In this document: piece by piece, positions 17,745-25,353 of the stretch | Layout of the letters: the number at the start of each line of letters is the position of its first letter | Numbering within the stretch: position 1 is the stretch's first letter | NCBI GenBank assembly: GCA_965228575.1 | Contig: CBDDHW010000006.1 | Location: forward strand, 5,652 to 69,651 | Source of the DNA: UBA11612 sp965228575 | GTDB lineage: Bacteria > Pseudomonadota > Alphaproteobacteria > Rhodospirillales > Rhodospirillaceae | DNA length: 64,000 nt | Direction of reading: 5' to 3' | Position numbers and translations under genes: made by a program | The notes under the pieces: generated by a model | Seen by the model: the letters and a program-made list of their open reading frames with translations, nothing else | Databases searched by the model: none | What the model was told of the DNA's origin: nothing

Positions 17745-17821
17745 TGGCGCGCCCGAGAAGATTCGAACTCCTAACCTCCTGATCCGTAGTCAGGTGCTCT
17801 ATCCAGTTGAGCTACGGGCGC
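17745..17821 (-). tRNA. tRNA-Arg (anticodon ACG)
   Basis: Read on the minus strand the 77-nt gene starts GCGCCCGTAGCTC and contains the D-loop AACTGGATAGAGC, the anticodon loop CTACGGA (anticodon ACG, normally deaminated to ICG) between paired CCTGA/TCAGG, the T-arm GTTCGAATC, the matching acceptor strand CGGGCGC, discriminator G and an encoded CCA. All stems pair by eye. It would read CGU, CGC and CGA arginine codons. Confidence 0.95.
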
Positions 17822-18231
17822 GTAACTGGCGATTGTCTCGAATTTCACAGATCGCCGGGTTAAATCCGCACTGCACCGTGGAATTGGCTCAAAACTGCCA
17901 TTTCCCGGATGCGCGGGTGGCCTGGGATACTAAGATCGACTGGGCTATGCAAGCAAAACCTCTATTCTTTGAGTAGATTAGCCCTAGGTCCGGCTCTAGC
18001 CGTCTTGTTCTGGCTGCGGCCATTGAGTAAAGTCATCCCGCGCACGGGCTGGCGTAGATTTTTAAAGCGCCACCAAGCCTTTGAGGGTAGTTTCTTAAGT
18101 ATGGTATCGGGGGTACTCCAGCAGACCGATGCAGCCGCATCGACTTGCCGGCCGGGAATGTGAGATCAGGGATGCAGTTACAGGGGCTGTTTGAAAAACA
18201 GTGGGGCCGGGGCGTTACCGCGTCGAGCCTT
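17822..18231. other. Intergenic stretch without a recognisable gene
   Basis: About 410 bp between tRNA-Arg and the lipoprotein gene. The open frames crossing it have unlikely composition and no ribosome sites, and I see no RNA gene. It presumably carries the promoters of the tRNA (minus strand) and of the lipoprotein (plus strand), but I could not pick convincing hexamers. Confidence 0.4.
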
Positions 18232-19323
18232 ATGCCAACCACTCTAAATCGAGTGACACGACACGCCGTGGTCGCCGCGCTCGCGATTGGACTGGGCGGG
18301 TGCTCATTTGCCAATGAAGCGCTCTTTCCCACCTTTGGCGAAGACACCAGCGCGCCTGCGGAACCCGTCGAATCGGCAGCGGCTGAGGAAGCACCGGTGC
18401 GGACCGTCGCGAGCACCTCAACGATGTCCGAGAGCAATTTTGGACCGACAGCCGTTGGGCAAAAAGCTACTCAGTTCAGAGACGAATTTGAAGAATTGCG
18501 TGCCAATACTGAAACGCGTTTGCAGCAGCTAGAGTCATTACGCGCGCAAACCATCGGTAATGTTCAGTCATATCATAGCCTTGTCGGCAGTATCCGCTCT
18601 CGCCTGCAAATGGGCTCTACCCCTGGAAACCCTGAATTGCTCGCGCGCTGGGGGCAGGCACAAACCCAACTCACGCAAATTGATGCCGATATCGCCGCCC
18701 TGAACCAGTTGTCGGCGCTTGTGTCCGGTGATGCCGGCACGTCAGCGTATCTCTTAGAAAATATTCGTGCCGCTTTCGGTTTGTCGGGTGCGTTGGAGGA
18801 AGATCATCGCCGGCTTCGCGTTCTGGAAGACGAGGTCAATCAAAACGCGATCGTGATCGACAGAGCGCTGCTCCTCTTAAACGATGAGATCAACAGACAG
18901 CAGCAATATGTCACCGATGAACGCACATCGCTCGTTCAACTCGCCGCGGATATCAACTCAGGTCAGTCCTACACGACTACGACCCAACGCACGGCAGCGC
19001 CCGCACGACCCGTTGCATCTGTTACACCCGCATCCGTCGGACAACGGCGTCCACTTGTCATCATTCGTTTTGATAGACCAGACGTGACCTACGAGCCGGC
19101 CCTGTATCAAGCCTTGAGCCGTGCACTTGAACGCCGCCCTGATGCGGTATTCGATCTTGTGGCAGTGTCGCCCCAAGGCGGCAACCCCGCATCTGCACGT
19201 CAAAATGCCGAGTCCGTATTTCAGTCCATGACCAATATGGGTTTACCGGCGGACCGCGTCGCCATGGCTGCAATGGGCAGCACATCGGCAACAAATCCGG
19301 AAGTTCATATTTACGTTCGATAA
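18232..19323 (+). CDS. Orphan outer-envelope lipoprotein with coiled-coil region
   Basis: A protein of about 363 residues from ATG 18232 (MPTTLNRVTRHAVVAALAIG) with a lipobox LGGC, so the mature protein is probably lipidated. An acidic Ala/Glu-rich linker follows, then a long helical, probably coiled-coil segment (from about FRDEFEELRANTETRLQQLE), a Thr/Ala/Pro linker and a C-terminal alpha/beta domain (PLVIIRFDRPDVTYEPALYQ to the end, NPEVHIYVR). The C-terminal domain recalls OmpA-like tails only loosely. No named family is recognised. A strong terminator follows. Upstream in-frame start codons exist but precede the signal sequence by an unlikely stretch. Confidence 0.65.
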   Translation: MPTTLNRVTRHAVVAALAIGLGGCSFANEALFPTFGEDTSAPAEPVESAAAEEAPVRTVASTSTMSESNFGPTAVGQKATQFRDEFEELRANTETRLQQLESLRAQTIGNVQSYHSLVGSIRSRLQMGSTPGNPELLARWGQAQTQLTQIDADIAALNQLSALVSGDAGTSAYLLENIRAAFGLSGALEEDHRRLRVLEDEVNQNAIVIDRALLLLNDEINRQQQYVTDERTSLVQLAADINSGQSYTTTTQRTAAPARPVASVTPASVGQRRPLVIIRFDRPDVTYEPALYQALSRALERRPDAVFDLVAVSPQGGNPASARQNAESVFQSMTNMGLPADRVAMAAMGSTSATNPEVHIYVR

Positions 19324-19348
19324 AATATCGGCTTTGGATTTTCTTTAG

Positions 19349-19380
19349 CGCCGCCTTTCCCAGGCGGCGTTTTTATTTTT
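19349..19380 (+). terminator. Rho-independent terminator after the lipoprotein gene
   Basis: An 8-bp perfect stem CGCCGCCT/AGGCGGCG with loop TTCCC is followed by TTTTTATTTTT. The T-run overlaps the stop codon of panC, which converges from the other strand. Confidence 0.85.
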
Positions 19381-20257
19381 ACGTCACCGATACCGGCGGG
19401 ATCGGTACATTATCTATAAGGCGCGCTTTTCCCATGTGAACCGCTGCCAGAATACGGCCCGGGTCAGCTCGCTCGGTCAGCGGTGCGAGTGTTTCGGCAT
19501 GCCGCGCATCGACATAGTCAATTGCATCGAACCCTGCTGAGGATATTTTTTCACGGGCACGCTGCAACACCTGTTGAATATCGTCTCCGGCCGAAATTTT
19601 TTTTGCCGCCTCGTCAAGAGCTGCAAAAAGGAGTGGAGCTTTCGTCCGCTCCTCCGACGATAAATATGCGTTTCGCGACGACATTGCCAATCCATCAGGT
19701 TCGCGAACGGTTGGAACGCCGAGGATATCCACTGGGATATTGAGATCTTCCACCACGCGGCGAATAAGAACAAGCTGCTGATAGTCCTTTTCTCCGAACA
19801 AGGCGATATCGGGTAGTGTCTGCAGAAGGAGTTTGCTTACAACCGTCGCGACCCCATTGAAATGACCCTCCCGGTGTTGTCCATCAAGCTCGTCAGCAAT
19901 TCCGCTCACAGAAACTGTCGTTGCATACGCGGGTGGATACATCGCGCTCACATCCGGAGCGTACAACAGGTGAACACCCGCAATGTCGAGCATGTCGAAA
20001 TCATCGGCTTCCCTGCGCGGATAGGATTCGTAATCTTCGGACGGTCCAAATTGTTTTGGATTTATAAAAATGGAAGCTACAACTCGATCTGCCAATTTCT
20101 TGGCGTGATCCATCAGCTTCATATGCCCTTGATGAAGGGCGCCCATGGTCGGTACAAGAGCGATAGACAAACCCTCGCGGCGCCACCCCTGAACGCGACG
20201 CCGCAGGCTTTCTGCGTCCCGGACCGCAACTAATATACTATTGCGTTGATCGGACAT
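19379..20257 (-). CDS. panC: Pantoate--beta-alanine ligase
   Basis: PanC joins pantoate and beta-alanine with ATP to give pantothenate, the CoA precursor. The 292-residue length is normal. It has the class I synthetase HIGH-like site PTMGALHQGHMKL at 36-48, the pantoate-binding segment INPKQFGPSEDYESYPR, FGEKDYQQL and the KMSKS-like loop MSSRNAYLS. ATG 20257 has a purine-rich GGGGGTGAG directly upstream. PanB is not adjacent. Downstream, its stop overlaps the T-run of the convergent terminator. Confidence 0.96.
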   Translation of the reverse strand: MSDQRNSILVAVRDAESLRRRVQGWRREGLSIALVPTMGALHQGHMKLMDHAKKLADRVVASIFINPKQFGPSEDYESYPRREADDFDMLDIAGVHLLYAPDVSAMYPPAYATTVSVSGIADELDGQHREGHFNGVATVVSKLLLQTLPDIALFGEKDYQQLVLIRRVVEDLNIPVDILGVPTVREPDGLAMSSRNAYLSSEERTKAPLLFAALDEAAKKISAGDDIQQVLQRAREKISSAGFDAIDYVDARHAETLAPLTERADPGRILAAVHMGKARLIDNVPIPPVSVT

Positions 20258-20418
20258 CTCACCCCCGCTCCACCGAAGCTATGTGACCTTCCGTCTTAAT
20301 CTCTAGGTCTGTAGTGCCAAAGGACAGCCCCAATCGCGAGCGCTATTATCACGAGGCCTATAATTTCTGATGCTGCCACCTGGAATGCCCGAATTTAGAT
20401 TGCGCGCTGCCCACACAC

Positions 20419-21870
20419 CTACGCCGGTAGACTAACAACAAAGCACGTTCCAGCGCTTGATGTGTACCCCAATTTCAAATCTCCCCCTTGAACGCGCATT
20501 AATTCTCGGGCGATAGGCAAACCGAGGCCCGACCCCGCGGTGCGCGCAGACCCAGCAAATGGAACAAAAAGGTTCTCTAGGGCTCTCGGTGCAAGGCCCC
20601 GTCCATTGTCTAACACGCGCATGCTAATGCGGCCGTTCTCCTTCGCGGCCGATATCACGATTTCAGATGCGCCAGCTTGTGCTGCGTTCCGGGCAAGGTT
20701 GTCGACAACTCTGCGAAGCAACACCGGATCGACGGTTATTGTCACATCTGGTACGTCGTCGATACGAAGGGTGCATGATTGAAACTCTGCGGTGAGCTTA
20801 AGATCCATATCCGAGAGGAAAGGTTTGAGGGATAGACGTTGCTTGCGAACAGTCGGGAGTCCTTCCTTAGCGAATTTGAGCGTCGTTGCTGCAAGCGACG
20901 CGGCGTGATCTACAGCATCAACCATGCCAGCGGTGATTCGTTTTACTTTTGGATCCGATACCGACTCGAGGCGACCAGATTCGAGAACTGCTGTTGCTAA
21001 AACGTTTTTCAAGTCATGGGATATTTTTGTGACCGCAATACCCATTCCTGCCAATCGCTCTTTTTGCAAGAGGGCCACGCGCAAGTCCTGTTGCATTTCG
21101 GCCAAAGTTTTTTCGGCCACTCCCACTTCATCGTTGCGAGAATCTGGAACAATGACACGGCCTGGATCTTCCGGCGCTTCCCTGAAGCTTATCATTGACT
21201 GAGCAAGGCGATGGAGCGGACGGACGGCCAGCCATTGGAGAGCTGCATAAACGAGCCCGGCCGCCGTTACCGAAATAACAATACTAAGAAGAAAAATACG
21301 CACAGCGTAATCCCACATGGCATCGCGGAGCGGTCTCTCGGCGAGGATAACCTCGATAACCAGTTCGGGATCGGACGGACTAGCTCCGGTGACTGCAACA
21401 GCAAAGTCCTCTCTACGAAACATCGTCTCAAAAGCGTCCATGATTAAAACCCCAAAATGATCGCTTCGAAAGTCATAGCGCGCGCGAATAGGGAGAGATC
21501 GCGAGGGGTCTACACGCAAGGGCAAATCTCCTTGGTGCGTAATGGTCATTCCGAGAATGCCGCCATGTTCAAGCAATCGATCATAAGCCGCAGGATCAAT
21601 TTGCTGTGGAAAATCTTCCATCGCGATCATTACAAGATGAGCGGTTGCGAGTCTCTCTTGAAGATAATCCAAGCGAAACCGGCCCATTGTCGGCGCGAAC
21701 ACAGCCGCTTCGGCAAGTAGAATAAAAACGATCGTTAAGACAAGAAGCCGTGCAGACAAGCTGAACAACACGGGACGTTCGGGTTGAGGTTTCTCTATAG
21801 ACTCTCGCCTGTGCAGCGCCTCATCACGGGGCGTGTGCGCGCGTTTTGCGCTCGAACCCCCCTCATCCAT
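20419..21870 (-). CDS. Sensor histidine kinase
   Basis: About 483 residues: a cytoplasmic N-terminus, transmembrane helix around 43-63, a periplasmic sensor region of about 130 residues, a second helix around 195-217, a HAMP linker (AVRPLHRLAQSMISF), a HisKA-like helix with H288 in KISHDLKNVL (numbering from the upstream TTG at 21879), and an ATPase domain with N-box VVDNLARNAAQAG, G1 VLDNGRGLAP and G2 GSGLGLPIARELM. The His box reads HDLKN rather than HELRT. ATG 21870 begins one base after the stop of the flavoprotein gene, so the genes are coupled. No response regulator is adjacent. Ligand unknown. Confidence 0.87.
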   Translation of the reverse strand: MDEGGSSAKRAHTPRDEALHRRESIEKPQPERPVLFSLSARLLVLTIVFILLAEAAVFAPTMGRFRLDYLQERLATAHLVMIAMEDFPQQIDPAAYDRLLEHGGILGMTITHQGDLPLRVDPSRSLPIRARYDFRSDHFGVLIMDAFETMFRREDFAVAVTGASPSDPELVIEVILAERPLRDAMWDYAVRIFLLSIVISVTAAGLVYAALQWLAVRPLHRLAQSMISFREAPEDPGRVIVPDSRNDEVGVAEKTLAEMQQDLRVALLQKERLAGMGIAVTKISHDLKNVLATAVLESGRLESVSDPKVKRITAGMVDAVDHAASLAATTLKFAKEGLPTVRKQRLSLKPFLSDMDLKLTAEFQSCTLRIDDVPDVTITVDPVLLRRVVDNLARNAAQAGASEIVISAAKENGRISMRVLDNGRGLAPRALENLFVPFAGSARTAGSGLGLPIARELMRVQGGDLKLGYTSSAGTCFVVSLPA

Positions 21871-21871
21871 A

Positions 21872-23302
21872 TCAACCAAAGAGGCTTAAAAATTTAACGA
21901 GGGCGCGGGTGCGTTTGCCAAAAAGTGTGGGGGTATAATAGGACCCGGCGGCGCGCTTGTTGATCTCTCCGAACGTCGGATACGGAGCGATCATTGTCGC
22001 GAGCGAGCCAATCTTGAGTTTATTGGCCATTGCTAAGACCCAAGGCTGTATAAGCTCGCCTGCATGTGGGCCAACGAGTCCGGCTCCAAGGATTTGGCCT
22101 CGGTTTGTGGTCACAATTTTGGCAAAACCCTCTGTCTTTCGTTCCGCCCGAGCTCGGTCATTTTCGGCGAATGGCGCGGTAAGTACTCGCACTTTTTCTC
22201 CGTACTCAGAGCGCGCATCTTTTTCGGTCAGCCCAACTTGGGCGAGCTCGGGATCTGTATAGGTAACCCATGGAACGGTTTCATGGTTCGCTTTGCTTGG
22301 TAAACGAAACAATGCACTTCGAACGATCACGCTCGCGTGGTACCCAGCCACGTGCGTAAATTGCAGGCCGCCGATACAATCTCCTATCGCATAGGCGCGC
22401 CGGTTTGTTGTCCGCAGGCCGGCGTCAACGCGAACACCCTTATCCGAAAATTCGATTCCAGCATTGTCGAGATCAAGCCCATCCACGGTCGGGCGTCGTC
22501 CCACCGCCACGAGGAGATGGGATCCGACAACCTGCTCCGTGTGTTCACCTTTTTGCATCGTTACCTGAACGCCATCCGCAGTCGCGGCTACTGATTTAGC
22601 GGCCGCGCCTTCGTGAATGGCGATTCCGTTTTCGTTCAGCTGATCTCGAACGACTGAAACTAATTCCTCATCATCCTTTGGCATAATCGTCGCCATCTCA
22701 ATGATGCTGACATTGGCCCCCAAGCCTCTAAAGGCCTGCGCAAGCTCACATCCAATTGGTCCCCCACCGAGAACAATAAGATGTTTTGGCAACTCGGTTA
22801 GACCGAAGATTGTTTCGTTTGTCAGGAATGGAACATCTTTGAGACCGTCTATCGGCGGCACAAAAGCGTGGGAGCCCGTGGCTACAACAAACCATCTTGG
22901 GCGAACGGTAAACTCACCAGCCTCTAGAGACCGATCTGACGCAAAGCGCGCAGCAGACTGAATGACTTTGACACCAAGTTTCTCAAACCTTTCGACGGAG
23001 TCATGCGGAGCGATCCCCGCGATAACGCCGTGGACGTGCTTATGTACCGCGCCAAAATCAACCTCCGGAGTAGAGGTTACACCAAGGCGCGAACCCGCTT
23101 TAGCGGACTCAGCGGTATGTGCGGCAGCGAGAAGTGCTTTCGACGGAACACAACCGGTGTTCAAGCAGTCACCGCCCATGTCTCCTTTCTCAACGAGAAC
23201 AACACTTGCGCCCATCTGCACCGCTCCGGCCGCGACAGAAAGCCCGGCAGACCCGCCGCCGATAATGCAGAGATCCGGTTTCAATTCATTGGTTTTGGCC
23301 AC
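21872..23302 (-). CDS. Pyridine nucleotide-disulfide oxidoreductase (MerA/Lpd-like flavoprotein)
   Basis: A 476-residue enzyme with the FAD fold CIIGGGSAGLSVAAGA at 12-27, the redox-active disulfide GGDCLNTGCVPSK (Cys46 and Cys51), an NAD(P) fold LIVLGGGPIGCELAQAF, a second FAD site RRAYAIGDCIG and the dimerisation domain. The usual His-Pro base of lipoamide dehydrogenase reads APYPTFGEI, with Tyr before Pro as in MerA-type proteins. It lacks the MerA N-terminal metal-binding domain and C-terminal CysCys. The real electron acceptor is unknown. It overlaps TVP38 upstream by 17 nt and is directly followed by the histidine kinase. Confidence 0.85.
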   Translation of the reverse strand: MAKTNELKPDLCIIGGGSAGLSVAAGAVQMGASVVLVEKGDMGGDCLNTGCVPSKALLAAAHTAESAKAGSRLGVTSTPEVDFGAVHKHVHGVIAGIAPHDSVERFEKLGVKVIQSAARFASDRSLEAGEFTVRPRWFVVATGSHAFVPPIDGLKDVPFLTNETIFGLTELPKHLIVLGGGPIGCELAQAFRGLGANVSIIEMATIMPKDDEELVSVVRDQLNENGIAIHEGAAAKSVAATADGVQVTMQKGEHTEQVVGSHLLVAVGRRPTVDGLDLDNAGIEFSDKGVRVDAGLRTTNRRAYAIGDCIGGLQFTHVAGYHASVIVRSALFRLPSKANHETVPWVTYTDPELAQVGLTEKDARSEYGEKVRVLTAPFAENDRARAERKTEGFAKIVTTNRGQILGAGLVGPHAGELIQPWVLAMANKLKIGSLATMIAPYPTFGEINKRAAGSYYTPTLFGKRTRALVKFLSLFG

Positions 23303-24029
23303 GTGCTTTTATCCTTTTATAAACGACAGGAATCAGAGCAAGAACCGCAAGACCTACCAAGGCTCCAATGACAGTCGGCTGACGTAACGCCGCTGATGGG
23401 TCGACGCTCGCCCCCGCCTTAAGGGCATCACCAATTCCCGCACCGACGGTCGCATAAACAAAAGTGCCCGGAATAATCCCGAAAAATGTTCCAATGACAT
23501 AGGTTCGTAACGGCACACCAACGAATGCGGGAACTAAGTTGACCAGAAAAAATGGAAACAGCGGAACCAGTCTTAGCACCAGGACATAGCTCAGCGCATT
23601 TTCGCGAAAGCCGTCTTCCATTTTTTTAAGCGCGTTCCCCGCTTTAGCCCGGAGTGTATCGCCCAAAACATACCGAGCTAGTAGAAACACGATGGTGGCG
23701 CCAATAGTTGCTGCAACGACGATGTAAAAAGTGCCCGTAACGGCTCCAAAAACAAACCCACCGGCAATGGTGAGCCACGACGCCCCAGGAATCGAAAACG
23801 CGACCGACACAATGTACACCACCATGAAACCAACGACGGCGAGCACTGCATTCGCTTCGACAAAATCGAGCAACCGCGTGCGATTGGCGCTCAACGTTTC
23901 TAAAGAAAAGTAGTCACTTGCGCCGCTTGTAAAAATCAGAATCAGAAGCGCGACAAAGGCCAACAAAACGGCAATTCGACCGCGCGAAATCTTGGTTGGC
24001 GGCGACGCATTTGAGGTCTCGTTCACCAT
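23286..24029 (-). CDS. TVP38/TMEM64 family membrane protein (DedA superfamily)
   Basis: A 247-residue multi-helix protein. The core has the DedA/VTT signature: FSIPGASWLTIAGGFVFG, then a reentrant segment and a later VLRLVPLFPFFLVNLVPAF with the conserved Arg/Pro, and GIIPGTFVYATVGAGIG. Relatives are implicated in phospholipid scrambling or small-ion transport across membranes. ATG 24029 (MVNETSNASPPTKISRG) precedes the first helix; the open frame extends to 24143 with unlikely sequence. It is the first gene of a three-gene operon with the flavoprotein and the kinase. Confidence 0.88.
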   Translation of the reverse strand: MVNETSNASPPTKISRGRIAVLLAFVALLILIFTSGASDYFSLETLSANRTRLLDFVEANAVLAVVGFMVVYIVSVAFSIPGASWLTIAGGFVFGAVTGTFYIVVAATIGATIVFLLARYVLGDTLRAKAGNALKKMEDGFRENALSYVLVLRLVPLFPFFLVNLVPAFVGVPLRTYVIGTFFGIIPGTFVYATVGAGIGDALKAGASVDPSAALRQPTVIGALVGLAVLALIPVVYKRIKARGQNQ

Positions 24030-24253
24030 GTTTTCCGTTCCAATGCTCTTTAGATTTTGGGAAGGCGTTTGTTCAACGCAACAGCTTACTGTCCCCTCGG
24101 CGCACATAGCCACCCGGCACAAACCTTTCAACCCGCCTATCACGGCGAAATCGGGGTTTTAGCCTTCTTTGCCGTCACAATCCCGTGAGACGGAGAATCC
24201 AAAAGAAATCGCCGGAAAACGGGGAAATTACTTGAAATTTGCAAGCCCTAGCA

Positions 24254-24286
24254 TTGACTTAAGGCCGGGCGGACCGGTATATACCG
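24254..24286 (+). promoter_or_regulatory. Candidate sigma-70 promoter of the rpmH operon
   Basis: TTGACT (24254-24259) and TATATA (24278-24283) are separated by 18 bp. The -10 box sits inside the perfect palindrome CGGTATATACCG (24275-24286). The predicted start lies about 70 bp before the rpmH GTG. The rest of the 330-bp gap 24030-24359 shows no gene. Confidence 0.6.
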
Positions 24287-24359
24287 CCCCGCTAGCCGAA
24301 TCCGACGCTCCCCGGCCGTGGTGGAGCGTTACCTTATTTTTCAGACTGGAGTAGCTGAC

Positions 24360-24494
24360 GTGAAACGCACGTATCAGCCGAGTAAAATAGTTCGAAAGCG
24401 CCGTCATGGCTTCCGATCCCGTATGGCAACGGCAGCTGGTCGCAAGATTATAAATGGTCGCCGCGCCAAAGGCCGCAAACGGCTGTCGGCATAG
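24360..24494 (+). CDS. rpmH: Ribosomal protein bL34
   Basis: The 44-residue, very basic L34 protein begins KRTYQPSKIVRKRRHGFRSR and continues MATAAGRKIINGRRAKGRKR, matching the family end to end. The start is GTG 24360. L34 is a component of the 50S subunit. It is the first gene of the conserved rpmH-rnpA-yidD-yidC cluster. rnpA follows after 75 bp. Confidence 0.97.
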   Translation: MKRTYQPSKIVRKRRHGFRSRMATAAGRKIINGRRAKGRKRLSA

Positions 24495-24569
24495 TCAGCC
24501 GTCGTGACGGTTTGACGGCAGAATCCAGCAGGGCCTTCGAAGAACCACTAAACTGCCGGATGGATCTCC

Positions 24570-25043
24570 ATGGCCTTGAACACGGAAAATTCCTCTCGCC
24601 AAGAGAACGCTTCCGAAAGTAAGTGGGCCGTACATTCGTCTCGCGGACGGCGAACGTGGCGTGTGCTTCAACAACGAGCGGACTTCCTAAGGGTACGCGC
24701 ATCGGGCGTGCGTCGAGTCACACCCGGATTTGTGATTCAAGCTGCCCCGTGTATTGAAACACCGGGCGCTTCTGTCGGTCGGTTCGTACATGTCGGATTT
24801 ACAGCCAGCAAAAAAGTAGGCAATGCGGTTGAACGCAACCGTGCTAAGCGGCGTCTGCGCGCCCTTGCAGACAATGTTTTGAGTGATTGCGCAGACTCGG
24901 GTTTTGACTACGTGTTGATCGGACGCCGGGAAACGCTTCGACGTAGGTTTGCGACTATGGAAAAAGAGCTACGCCAGTCGCTAAAGCGTATTCATCAATT
25001 CACTTCGCACGATACTAAAACAGCGGTACGGCCAAATTCATGA
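24570..25043 (+). CDS. rnpA: Ribonuclease P protein component
   Basis: RnpA assists the RNase P RNA in 5' maturation of tRNAs. The 157-residue protein contains the RNR motif FTASKKVGNAVERNRAKRRL at 77-96 and GFDYVLIGR further on. An N-terminal extension of about 25 residues precedes the core (RRTWRVLQQRADFLRVRASG). The stop overlaps yidD by 4 nt (ATGA), so translation is coupled. Confidence 0.95.
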   Translation: MALNTENSSRQENASESKWAVHSSRGRRTWRVLQQRADFLRVRASGVRRVTPGFVIQAAPCIETPGASVGRFVHVGFTASKKVGNAVERNRAKRRLRALADNVLSDCADSGFDYVLIGRRETLRRRFATMEKELRQSLKRIHQFTSHDTKTAVRPNS

Positions 25044-25339
25044 TCAAGTTTCTCAGAATGCTTTCAACGATCATGTTGCAAGCTAGCATACGCATTTATC
25101 AATTTTTTGTTTCGCCGATTTTGGGGCCGCGTTGCCGTTATTTCCCCACGTGCTCGGAATATGCGATGGACGCGATTGAATTCCATGGGCCTATTACTGG
25201 AGCGTGGCTCGCCCTCAAAAGAATTTTACGGTGTCATCCCTGGGGAGGATCCGGCCTCGACCCGGTGCCACCGAGAGAGCGCGGGGAATGCGGCTGCCAA
25301 GATACCCTTGCTAAACCACAATCAGTATCAAAAGTTTGA
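25040..25339 (+). CDS. yidD: Membrane protein insertion efficiency factor YidD
   Basis: A 99-residue protein with the family core FVSPILGPRCRYFPTCSEYA and the signature LRCHPWGGSGLDPVP. It is a small membrane-associated helper of YidC-dependent insertion. It overlaps rnpA by ATGA and is followed by yidC after 14 nt. Confidence 0.95.
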   Translation: MIKFLRMLSTIMLQASIRIYQFFVSPILGPRCRYFPTCSEYAMDAIEFHGPITGAWLALKRILRCHPWGGSGLDPVPPRERGECGCQDTLAKPQSVSKV

Positions 25340-25353
25340 TGTGACTAGGACCT

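Noticed and set aside
17692..17976. Plus-strand open frame covering the tRNA-Arg gene
   Set aside because: The tRNA cloverleaf with encoded CCA explains the sequence; the frame is incidental.
21872..23302. The flavoprotein as the missing mercuric reductase MerA
   Set aside because: It lacks the metal-binding N-terminal domain and the C-terminal CysCys pair, and lies in a different operon 31 kb away; only the generic disulfide is shared.
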